A DNA stretch of 6,242 nucleotides, taken from positions 20,771-27,012 of the forward strand of contig PLIQ01000111.1 of NCBI GenBank assembly GCA_003140115.1, written 5' to 3'. A program made the translations under genes and the position numbers. Below the pieces are notes generated by a model. That model saw only the letters and a list, made by a program, of their open reading frames with translations, was not told the origin of the DNA and made no database searches. The DNA comes from Actinomycetota bacterium (lineage in GTDB: Bacteria; Actinomycetota; Actinomycetes; Streptosporangiales; Streptosporangiaceae). Shown piece after piece: positions 1 to 5,315 of this stretch. The number at the start of each line of letters is the position of its first letter. The stretch's first letter is position 1.

Positions 1-780
1 GCCGAACGCGTCGATCATCACCACCAGGTCCGCGGCTCGGGCCGCGGACCGCTGGTTGACGTGCAGCTGGCCGCGGCGGATGCTGACCGCCCGGTTGACG
101 TCGCGCAGCGGGTCGCCGGGCTGGTAGGGCCGGATACCCGCGAACTCGACGCCTTCGCCGACGGCCCGGCCGGTGTGCTCGCCGATCCGGCGCAGCAGTT
201 CGGCGGGCACCCATCGCGGTCGCATCCGGTTGGGCCGGGGGAACACCTCCAGCGGGTCCAGCTCGATCCGCCGTGAGGTCTGCAGGGCGCCGGCCCGCCC
301 GGTGAGGCGGACGGTGCCCGGCGAGTACCGGCCCCACCGGTCCGGGCGGATCACCCACCGGGCGCTGGCCCGCCCGGCCCGCAGGAACGTCTGCGTGCGC
401 GGGCTCGCCCCGGCCAGGCTGGCCTGCGGCGCGATCTCCAGCTCCATGACGATCTCGTCCAGCGGCGACGCGGCGTCGATGGTGGCGGTGACCGTTACCT
501 CCTCGCCCTCGAAGCAGCGTGAGCCGGAGCGGGTGACGGCCACGGTGGGTTCGGCGGGGCGGCGGCGTGGGAGCAGGGCCAGCGCGCCTAGGGCGGGCGC
601 GCCTAGCAGGACCAGCGCGGCGTGGCCGGTGAGGACCGCGGCGACCAGGGCCAAGAGCGCAGCGGTGGCCAGGACCCGGGCGCGGGCGGCGGGGTACCAG
701 CGGGGTTCGGTCTGGGGTGCAGCTAGGGGTGACCGGGGGGAGGAACCACGGGCCGTTCGGCTGAAAAAAGCTTTGTTCAT
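1..780 (-). CDS. DUF58 domain-containing protein (3' end outside window)
   Basis: Partial gene: the first 260 codons are present and the frame is still open at the window start. The predicted protein has an Arg-rich N-terminus, a two-helix membrane hairpin at about residues 37-70, then a beta-rich region (about 78-180). The DUF58 signature follows at about 213-246: an RPYQPGD segment (217-223), LRDVN and VNQRSAAR, matching the family's Y.pGD..R.I....sar pattern. At 252-260 LVVMIDAFG begins the von Willebrand A-like fold. The classical MIDAS DxSxS is not seen there; the Asp is kept but Ser is replaced by Phe, as in some DUF58 proteins. The ATG overlaps the MoxR stop as ATGA (780..777), with a GAGG upstream, which fixes the start and implies translational coupling. 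DUF58 proteins are the usual partners of MoxR ATPases at the membrane. The family call is firm; the cellular role is inferred from context. Confidence 0.88.
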   Translation of the reverse strand, partial: MNKAFFSRTARGSSPRSPLAAPQTEPRWYPAARARVLATAALLALVAAVLTGHAALVLLGAPALGALALLPRRRPAEPTVAVTRSGSRCFEGEEVTVTATIDAASPLDEIVMELEIAPQASLAGASPRTQTFLRAGRASARWVIRPDRWGRYSPGTVRLTGRAGALQTSRRIELDPLEVFPRPNRMRPRWVPAELLRRIGEHTGRAVGEGVEFAGIRPYQPGDPLRDVNRAVSIRRGQLHVNQRSAARAADLVVMIDAFG

Positions 781-1748
781 GCGGGGCCTCGGGGGACGGG
801 CACGGTGGCCAGCACCTCGGCCGCCACATCCTGGCCAGTGACCTGGCGAACCCACATTTCCGGGCGCAGGACCAGCCGGTGCGCGAGGGCCGGGACCGCC
901 ACGGCCTTGATGTCCTCGGGGGTGACGAACTCGCGGCCGTCCAGCACGGCGTGACCGCGGGCGAGCTGGATCACGGCTAGCGTGCCGCGTGGCGAGGCGC
1001 CCACGGTGACCTGCGGGTGGGACCGGGTGGCGGTGATCAGGGCCACCACGTACCTGAGCAGGTCCGGGTGCAGCTGCACCGCCTCCAGCGACTCCCGCAT
1101 GGCCAGCAGCCGGCCGGCGTCGGTGACCTGCGCCGGGACCGGGGGCGCCGAGCCGCGGGCCAGCCGGCGGCGGACCATCTCGGCCTCGCCTTCGGCATCC
1201 AGGTAGCCCAGGCTGACCCGGGCGATGAACCGGTCGAGCTGAGCCTCGGGCAGCGGGTAGGTACCCTCGTACTCGATCGGGTTGTCGGTGGCCAGCACCA
1301 CGAACGGGCTGGGCAGCGGGTGGGTGACCCCGTCCAGGCTGACCTGGCCCTCGGCCATGGCCTCCAGCAGTGCCGCCTGGGTCTTCGGCGGGGTGCGGTT
1401 GATTTCGTCGGCCAGCAGCAGGCCGGTGAACACCGGGCCGGGCCGGAAGGACGGCTCCCCCGTGGCCAGGTCGAGCACCATCGCGCCGGTCAGGTCGGCG
1501 GGCAGCATGTCCGGGGTGAACTGGACCCGGGTGAACTCCAGCCCGAGCACGGTGGCGAACGTGCGGGCCAGCAGCGTCTTGCCCAGCCCGGGCAGGTCCT
1601 CGATCAGGATGTGACCGGAGGCCAGCACCCCGAGCAGGACCGTGGTGACGGCTTGGCGCTTGCCGACGATGACCTGGTCCACCTCGGCCAGGACCCGCTC
1701 GCACAGCCGCGCGGTGTCCGCGACCGCCCCCGTTACCGTCTTAGTCAC
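777..1748 (-). CDS. MoxR-family AAA+ ATPase
   Basis: A complete 323-residue protein, typical length for the MoxR family. Visible motifs: Walker A LPGLGKT (52-58), Walker B LLLADEIN (110-117), the MoxR segment LATDNPIEYEGTYPLPEAQ (152-170) containing sensor 1, the arginine-finger region LDRF (171-174), and sensor 2 GASPRG (250-255). A longer reading from 1922 would add 58 Arg/Pro/Gly-rich residues that are a shadow of the upstream gene. GTG at 1748 is therefore chosen: it overlaps the upstream stop as GTGA and follows a GGAGG (1757..1753), though the 4-nt spacing is short. MoxR ATPases act as chaperone-like remodelling enzymes that mature or regulate partner proteins, commonly the DUF58 protein encoded next to them, as here. 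The substrate cannot be read from the sequence. Confidence 0.96.
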   Translation of the reverse strand: MTKTVTGAVADTARLCERVLAEVDQVIVGKRQAVTTVLLGVLASGHILIEDLPGLGKTLLARTFATVLGLEFTRVQFTPDMLPADLTGAMVLDLATGEPSFRPGPVFTGLLLADEINRTPPKTQAALLEAMAEGQVSLDGVTHPLPSPFVVLATDNPIEYEGTYPLPEAQLDRFIARVSLGYLDAEGEAEMVRRRLARGSAPPVPAQVTDAGRLLAMRESLEAVQLHPDLLRYVVALITATRSHPQVTVGASPRGTLAVIQLARGHAVLDGREFVTPEDIKAVAVPALAHRLVLRPEMWVRQVTGQDVAAEVLATVPVPRGPA

Positions 1749-2191
1749 GGGCCCTCCAGTCGGGTGATGATGCGGTCCAGCGTGGCCAGGTCCGGGCCGG
1801 GCCCGTCGGCGTCTGCGGGACCGGTGATATCTACCGGGTCCTCCTGGCCCAGGGCCGCGGTCAGCCGGGCGAGCCGGGGGCGCAGGCCGTACTCGTAGTG
1901 CCGCCGCGACATCCGCGCCCACTCCACGTCCGACGCGATCGAGGTGTAGGCGGGGAAGTCGGCCGCCTGGACCGCGGGCCGCCGCCCCGGATCCCGCCGT
2001 TGCTTTCCACGCCGAACGGGCCGTGGTTTATCCCCCCGGACCGTTCCGCGCGCCACGATCAGGACGCCGAGGGTGGCCAGAGCAGCCACGTCAACCAGGC
2101 CGGTGGCGCCCGCCGCGGCGTAGCCGGCGACGAGCGCGGCGCCGATCCCGACCACGGTCGCGGCGCCAGCCAGGGCCCGGCGGCCGTTCAC
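1745..2191 (-). CDS. small membrane protein of the MoxR/DUF58 operon, unknown function
   Basis: A 148-residue protein. It has two hydrophobic segments (about 8-28 and 30-48), then a basic stretch (about 51-71, rich in Arg/Lys), then a soluble tail. The tail has a conserved-looking block at 79-113 (FPAYTSIASDVEWARMSRR, then HYEYGLRPRLARL) and an acidic Gly/Pro/Asp-rich end. I associate this kind of protein with actinobacterial MoxR loci but know no named function. The GTG start overlaps the DUF4129 stop as GTGA, and its own stop overlaps the MoxR start as GTGA, so it is tightly coupled on both sides. A GGGAG lies about 8 nt before the start. The two helices followed by a positive stretch suggest the tail faces the cytoplasm, where it could contact MoxR; that is inference. 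Confidence 0.85.
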   Translation of the reverse strand: MNGRRALAGAATVVGIGAALVAGYAAAGATGLVDVAALATLGVLIVARGTVRGDKPRPVRRGKQRRDPGRRPAVQAADFPAYTSIASDVEWARMSRRHYEYGLRPRLARLTAALGQEDPVDITGPADADGPGPDLATLDRIITRLEGP

Positions 2192-3114
2192 CGACCGCTC
2201 CCGAGGCCGGCGCTACGGTCCAGGCCGGTGCTGTGGTCCAGGCCTGCGCTGTCGCTGCCGAGGCCGGCGCTGCGGTCCAGGCCGGCGCTGCGGTCCAGGC
2301 CGGCGCGCATCTCGGTGAGGGCGTCTGCGGCTATCCGGGAGTCGGTGCTGGTCATCGGGTAGGTGCTGTACCTGGCGCGGCGGAACAGGCCGGTCAGCGT
2401 CTCGGCCGGCTCGGACCTGACCAGGCCGGCCCGGGTCGCGCGGGCCAGCACCTCGGCCGGGGTGTCGGCGACGGCGGGCGCGGATCCGGCGGCGGCGAAC
2501 CCGCGTTCCATCGCCGCGTAACACGCGATGATCGCGGCCCGGGGCTCGCCGCCCGCCATCAGCGCCTCGCTGCCCGCGGCCAGGAGGTCCGCCAGCGCGG
2601 CCAGGCGGGTTCTGCTGCCGGGCTCGGTCCGGGCCGGGCGCTTGTGCCGCGACCACAGGGTCAGCGCGACAACGACGGCGACCGCGATTACCATGCCGGT
2701 GATCAGCGGCCAGATCGAGCTGGCAGCCGTTGCAGCCGACTGGCCCAACCCGGCTTTCGGGACGCCGCCTGGCAGGGGCCGGGGCCCGGGGGGACGGGAC
2801 TTACGCGTGAGCAGCACGGCGAACGGGGTGACGAGCGCGGCCAGGGCCAGCAGGACGAGGCCGGCCTTGGCCCACCACGGGAGGTTCGGGCGCCAGGGCT
2901 CCTCGTCGTCCTCGCGATTCGGCTTGCGCTGGGGCCGGGCGGAGGCCACGACGATAACGAAGGCGATGACGGCTAGCCCTTCGGCGGCGGACAGGGCGAT
3001 GCCCAGGACCGCGCCGCTGGCCCCGGCCGCCGTCTGGTTGGCGCCGTGGGCGAAGGTGCCGCGGGCCCGCAGCCCGGTAACCGTCACCGCAAGTAGGACG
3101 GCGACCGCCGCCAC
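2188..3114 (-). CDS. DUF4129 domain-containing integral membrane protein
   Basis: A 308-residue protein. Hydrophobic segments lie at about 2-15, 33-58, 82-103 and 133-154. The DUF4129 cytoplasmic domain runs about 168-270, with the helical pattern EPRAAIIACYAAMERGFAAAG (split at 190-210), TPAEVLARA (218-226) and LFRRARYSTYPM (243-254), which matches the domain's two characteristic stretches. After about residue 270 comes a low-complexity tail of six AGLDRS-like hexapeptides up to the stop. The GTG at 3114 is the only ATG/GTG/TTG start I found in the frame and follows a GAGG 8 nt upstream. It begins 44 nt after the stop of the 101-residue gene. DUF4129 domains recur in MoxR/DUF58 and transglutaminase-like loci; no transglutaminase domain is visible in this protein. 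The exact start could lie further upstream at a non-standard codon. Confidence 0.88.
   Translation of the reverse strand: MAAVAVLLAVTVTGLRARGTFAHGANQTAAGASGAVLGIALSAAEGLAVIAFVIVVASARPQRKPNREDDEEPWRPNLPWWAKAGLVLLALAALVTPFAVLLTRKSRPPGPRPLPGGVPKAGLGQSAATAASSIWPLITGMVIAVAVVVALTLWSRHKRPARTEPGSRTRLAALADLLAAGSEALMAGGEPRAAIIACYAAMERGFAAAGSAPAVADTPAEVLARATRAGLVRSEPAETLTGLFRRARYSTYPMTSTDSRIAADALTEMRAGLDRSAGLDRSAGLGSDSAGLDHSTGLDRSAGLGSGR
2203..2307. repeat. 18-bp tandem repeat encoding the C-terminal hexapeptides of the DUF4129 protein
   Basis: Six consecutive units: 2203-2220, 2221-2238, 2239-2259 (21 bp), 2260-2277, 2278-2295 and a partial 2296-2307. The core is CAGGCCGGCGCTGCGGTC with single-base variants. 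All changes keep the reading frame and give AGLDRS, AGLGSDS, AGLDHS and TGLDRS on the minus strand. The array ends just before the stop/start overlap with the next gene. It looks like slippage-driven expansion of a disordered tail. Confidence 0.92.
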
Positions 3115-3158
3115 CCGCCGGGCCTCGGTGGCCCGGCGGCCACGCGCGGCGACCAGCG

Positions 3159-3464
3159 TCAGGGGATGGGCAGGTCGTGGTGTTCCCGGGCGAATTGCCG
3201 TTCCCCTTCGGTCAGATCCGCTTCGCGCACCGGGACGACGAGGCTCCAGTGCTTTCCGACCGGGCAGCGCTGGACCCTGGCCACGACCAGGTCCAGCCCC
3301 TTAAGCTTCACGCCGGGAATCCAGATGGTGCTGTACACGTGACCCTGACGGCACCGGACGACCACGTTGCCGCCCAGCTTGTAGCCCAGGAGCCGCGCGG
3401 CGACGGTCCCGCCTGCGATGACACCTACGACGACCACTACGGGGGTAACAACTCGCCGTGACAT
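3159..3464 (-). CDS. membrane-anchored small protein with CxxxH...CxxxxH, unknown function
   Basis: A 101-residue protein that opens the operon. It has a Val-rich hydrophobic N-terminal segment (about 5-27), then a compact domain with two similar half-motifs: VRCRQGHVYSTIWIPG (37-51 region; Cys38 and His42) and RCPVGKHWSLVVPV (66-79; Cys67 and His72). The spacing of two Cys/His pairs could bind one metal ion, zinc-ribbon-like, but this is inference. The C-terminus is charged (ADLTEGERQFAREHHDLPIP). I recognise it as a conserved actinobacterial hypothetical protein without a known role. ATG at 3464 lies 6 nt after a GATAAT box and has no Shine-Dalgarno sequence, which fits a leaderless message. 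The next gene starts 44 nt downstream on the same strand. Confidence 0.87.
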   Translation of the reverse strand: MSRRVVTPVVVVVGVIAGGTVAARLLGYKLGGNVVVRCRQGHVYSTIWIPGVKLKGLDLVVARVQRCPVGKHWSLVVPVREADLTEGERQFAREHHDLPIP

Positions 3465-3470
3465 TTTGTC

Positions 3471-3476
3471 ATTATC
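3471..3476 (-). promoter_or_regulatory. -10 box of a probable leaderless promoter for the MoxR operon
   Basis: On the minus strand GATAAT lies 6 nt before the ATG at 3464 (intervening GACAAA). In actinobacteria a -10 element at this distance places transcription initiation on the A of the start codon. No convincing TTGACA-like -35 is seen 16-19 nt upstream. A short inverted repeat, TGACA-TTT-TGTCA (3459-3471), straddles the predicted start and could be an operator, but the arms are only 5 bp. Confidence 0.55.
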
Positions 3477-3510
3477 GCACCGCTCAGGCCCGGAGTGCGA
3501 GCATGGGCTG

Positions 3511-4197
3511 GTGAGCTGGGACGAGGGCTTCGCCTACCGCTACGACGAGTGGGCGGCCCACATGGCCGACGACGTCGCGTTCTACGTCGGGCTCGCGCGG
3601 CAGGCGGACGGGCCGCTGGTCGAGCTGGCCGTCGGCAACGGCCGGGTCGCGATCCCGGTCGCGCAGGCCACTGGCCGGCCGGTCATCGGCATCGACTCCT
3701 CCCCCGCCATGCTCGCCCAAGCCCGGGCCGGGGCCGCCGCGGCCGGGGTCCAGCTCGACCTGCGCGAGGGCGACATGCGCGACCTGGCCCTGGAGGAGCC
3801 CGCGGCGCTGGTCTACTGCCCGTTCCGGGCGCTGCTGCACCTGCCCACCTGGGCCGATCGCCGGCGCACGTTCGAGCGGGTGGCCGCCGCGCTGCAGCCC
3901 GGCGGGCGGTTCGCGTGGGAGGCGTTCGCGTTCGACCACCGGCTTGCGGTTCGCTACGACGGCGTGCACCAGGCCGAGCCGGTGCCGCACACGGTGCGGT
4001 ACGCGGTGGGCGAGAACCGGGTGGACATCGTCCGCGACGACGGCGCGAAGAGCTCGCTGTGGTGGGCCACCAAGAACGAGTGGCTCGGGCTGGCCGACGT
4101 GGCCGGACTCGAGGTGGAGGCGCTCTACGGCGGGTTCGCGGGCGAGCCGTTCACCGACGACAGCCACGAGTACGTATTCGTCACCCGGCTGCCGTGA
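3511..4197 (+). CDS. class I SAM-dependent methyltransferase
   Basis: A 228-residue protein with the Rossmann methyltransferase order. Motif I is LVELAVGNGRVAIPVA (36-51), a variant of the usual E.G.GtGr with Ala-Val-Gly-Asn. Then come the ribose-binding acidic residue in GIDSSPAML (60-68; Asp62), GDMRDL (87-92), motif IV VYCPFRALLHLP (101-112) and PGGRFAWEAF (130-139). The C-terminal third (about 145-228) has aromatic strands (SSLWWATKNEWLGL) that probably shape the substrate pocket. The open frame reaches back to 3418, but that start would overlap the divergent gene and its promoter. GTG at 3511 (MSWDEGF...) gives a normal methyltransferase N-terminus, though the nearest GGAG (3492-3495) is rather far. 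It is transcribed away from the MoxR operon across a 46-bp gap. The substrate is unknown. Confidence 0.92.
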   Translation: MSWDEGFAYRYDEWAAHMADDVAFYVGLARQADGPLVELAVGNGRVAIPVAQATGRPVIGIDSSPAMLAQARAGAAAAGVQLDLREGDMRDLALEEPAALVYCPFRALLHLPTWADRRRTFERVAAALQPGGRFAWEAFAFDHRLAVRYDGVHQAEPVPHTVRYAVGENRVDIVRDDGAKSSLWWATKNEWLGLADVAGLEVEALYGGFAGEPFTDDSHEYVFVTRLP

Positions 4198-4234
4198 TCA
4201 CCGCTGTCGGCGAACCGATGCCTCGTCCTATTAC

Positions 4235-4255
4235 GGTACGGCTAGCACGCGTACC
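4235..4255 (+). terminator. weak hairpin downstream of the methyltransferase gene
   Basis: GGTACG (4235-4240) pairs with CGTACC (4250-4255) around a 9-nt loop, 38 nt after the methyltransferase stop. No T tract follows on the plus strand; AAAA follows instead. As an intrinsic terminator it is poor, and it may be chance. Confidence 0.25.
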
Positions 4256-4307
4256 AAAATAACGCGGGTTTGCGGTGTGTCTGGGGCTCGTGATGTGGTT
4301 TGGTGTT

Positions 4308-4541
4308 TCACCGCGGTTCCGCCTGGGGCTGCCGCCCGTGAAGATCTGCCGGTTCTGCGGCTTTCTCGGCTGGGCTGGGCGTCTCGGTTGCCTGGTCGAT
4401 GTCACTTTGTACCTGTTCTTGAGCCCGTAACGCGACTGCCCGGGCCTGGGAGTCGGGTGGGCCAGTTCGCGCCGTGGGTAACTGCCGCCGCGAGGCGCGC
4501 CGTCCCCTCACTCCCGTCCGGCTGCCCCGCTCCCCAGCCAT
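4308..4541 (-). other. 77-codon open frame, possible decayed gene tail
   Basis: The first ~25 residues are Arg/Gly-rich and look random. The last ~50 look more protein-like: SQARAVALRAQEQVQSDIDQ (about 31-50), then an Ala/Glu/Pro-rich tail ending at TGA 4310..4308. I do not recognise it. It could be the 3' end of a lost gene, for example a transposase, between 4260 and 4657, or no gene at all. No convincing ribosome-binding site precedes the ATG at 4541. Confidence 0.2.
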
Positions 4542-4565
4542 CCCTCCTCGCCAGCCCCAGGCACC

Positions 4566-4657
4566 CCATTAACGCGGAGCATCCGGCTTACGTGGAGGAT
4601 CCGGGCAGCTGGGGTTGCCCGAAGTTTCCGCTTAAGCCAGATCATCCGCGTTAATGG
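4566..4657. repeat. 92-bp ungapped imperfect palindrome made of four ~18-bp units
   Basis: The arms 4566-4607 and 4616-4657 are reverse complements at 33 of 42 positions, with no gaps and an 8-bp centre (GCTGGGGT). The outer 13 bp (CCATTAACGCGGA / TCCGCGTTAATGG) and inner 6 bp (CGGGCA / TGCCCG) are perfect. Within the left arm an 18-bp period is visible: TAACGCGGAGCATCCGG (4570-4586) and TTACGTGGAGGATCCGG (4588-4604) match at 14 of 17. The right arm carries two further divergent copies in inverted orientation. It could be a structured RNA, a multimeric protein-binding site, or an end or hairpin of a mobile element. There is no T tract, so it is not a simple terminator. Confidence 0.9.
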
Positions 4658-4776
4658 AACTGGTGAGCTAGCTGGTGAAGGAGGGGCAACGAGGCGAGTG
4701 CGGGCGGGGCTAGAGGGCAGGGGGCCAGGGGGCCAGGGGACCAGAGGACCAGGCTGGTGCCCCCCGCACACGCCGG
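4658..4776. other. purine-rich non-coding stretch with 8-bp tandem repeat
   Basis: Between the palindrome and the next open frame I see no gene. The stretch is G-rich and contains AAGGAGGGG (4678-4686), which resembles a ribosome-binding site but leads only to a ~30-codon Gly/Arg/Pro-rich frame that I do not accept. The tandem array is listed separately. Confidence 0.6.
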
Positions 4777-4968
4777 CACGAGAAGGTCATTGACATCACG
4801 CCCCTGGCAGTCGCGTTACACGCTTTCTTCCAGGTACGGTGCGTCATCGACCAGGTCAGGCTCGCCGAGCTGTTCAAGGCGGTCGATTACGGCGACGGGA
4901 GCGACGAGAGGTTCCTGCGGAGGCTGTGGCGCGACCTGGACGGGGACGAGCCGACCGCAGGTGCCTGA
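4714..4968 (+). pseudogene. start-less open frame, C-terminal remnant of an unrecognised protein
   Basis: The frame is open from the TAG at 4711-4713 to TGA 4966-4968 but has no ATG, GTG or TTG. From about 4789 the translation is protein-like: IDITPLAVALHAFFQVRC, then VIDQVRLAELFKAVDYGDGS, DERFLRRLWRDLDGDEPTAGA. G/C dominates the third codon positions in that part, as in the real genes here. The overlapping frames on either strand are Arg-rich shadows. The first ~25 codons coincide with the tandem repeat and are unlikely to be coding. I do not recognise the family. The simplest reading is the surviving 3' end of a gene whose 5' part was lost, with the repeat-rich DNA as the breakpoint. Confidence 0.45.
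4718..4757. repeat. 8-bp tandem repeat, five copies
   Basis: Consecutive units are CAGGGGGC (4718), CAGGGGGC (4726), CAGGGGAC (4734), CAGAGGAC (4742) and CAGGCTGG (4750). The 8-bp period is not a multiple of three, which fits non-coding DNA. It is probably slippage-derived; the decay of the units runs left to right. Confidence 0.85.
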
Positions 4969-5070
4969 GCCCGGGGTCGCGGCGCGCGAGTTTCAGCGCG
5001 TTCGTTCATCCACAAGGCACCGCGGATCCAGCACATCATTTCCGCTCCGGTTCCGTACCCAGGCCTCATG
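4969..5070. other. intergenic stretch at the 3' end of the IS630 remnant
   Basis: There is no credible reading frame here. The outer boundary of the IS630 element (terminal inverted repeat and TA target) should fall in or near this stretch, because the transposase frame ends at 5071. The other end lies outside the window, so the repeat cannot be matched and I do not mark it. Confidence 0.5.
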
Positions 5071-5271
5071 CTAGTACCGCGTGAACGAAGTTCTCTTACC
5101 TGGCTTTCAGTGGTCGAGTGGCTAGTCGGCTGTCTTGGTCCAGGTGAACGGGCGGCAGCGTTCGTTCCGCCCGTCAATGAAGGTCTCGATCGCCGCGATG
5201 AGGTCCTTGACCGAGGTGAAGGTGCCGCGGCGGATCGCCTGGCGGGTGACGATCCTGAAGAAGATCTCGAC
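5071..5271 (-). pseudogene. IS630-family transposase, 3' remnant with two in-frame stops
   Basis: Read on the minus strand from 5271, the translation begins VEIFFRIVTRQAIRRGTF and continues TSVKDLIAAIETFIDGRNER, CRPFTWTKTAD. This is the conserved C-terminal part of actinobacterial IS630 transposases; the Glu of VEIFF is the third catalytic acid of the DDE triad. The frame is then broken by TAG (5124..5122) and TGA (5109..5107), but continues as PLDH and KPGKRTSFTRY to a TAG at 5073..5071, which resembles the family's normal end. The first stop would be a CAG-to-TAG change. Upstream of 5271 transposase similarity ceases abruptly, and a TAG in the same frame lies near 5308. The piece is collinear with, and on the same strand as, the 5' fragment at 5996-6242. 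Confidence 0.85.
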
Positions 5272-5315
5272 GCTCGCGCACGATGCGGAGAAGCTGCTGG
5301 CCGGGTGCTAGGCCC
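5272..5315. other. 44-bp junction between the membrane-protein gene and the IS630 3' remnant
   Basis: A spacer with no transposase or membrane-protein coding similarity. It is presumably native 3' flank of the inserted gene. A weak GGG/CCC pairing around CTAGCA is present, but it is too short to call a terminator. Position 5271/5272 is the apparent breakpoint into the transposase sequence. Confidence 0.5.

Noticed and set aside
27..50. Perfect 9-bp inverted repeat GGTCCGCGG / CCGCGGACC with a 6-nt loop
   Set aside because: It lies inside the DUF58 coding sequence and encodes the conserved SAARAAD region; such GC palindromes arise easily from Ala/Arg codons.
1017..1898. Long plus-strand open frame (293 codons) opposite MoxR
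   Set aside because: Gln/Gly/Arg-rich translation with no domain. It mirrors the MoxR coding frame, which has full AAA+ motifs; this is a GC-bias shadow.
1749..1922. N-terminal 58-residue extension of MoxR
   Set aside because: Arg/Pro/Gly-rich and entirely inside the upstream gene; the GTGA overlap and GGAGG support the start at 1748.
2023..2976. Plus-strand open frame of 317 codons opposite the DUF4129 gene
   Set aside because: Low-complexity Arg/Gly/Ala translation opposite a well-supported membrane protein, and its repeats come from the 18-bp array.
3418..3510. 31-residue N-terminal extension of the methyltransferase
   Set aside because: It would overlap the divergent gene and its promoter, and the translation is Thr-rich and unlike the family.
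3484..4167. Minus-strand open frame of 227 codons opposite the methyltransferase
   Set aside because: Composition is Arg/Val/Pro-rich with no recognisable motif. The plus strand carries all methyltransferase motifs.
4790..4820. TTGACA at 4790-4795 as a -35 box
   Set aside because: No good -10 element at the usual spacing and no credible gene downstream on that strand; probably part of the remnant reading frame.
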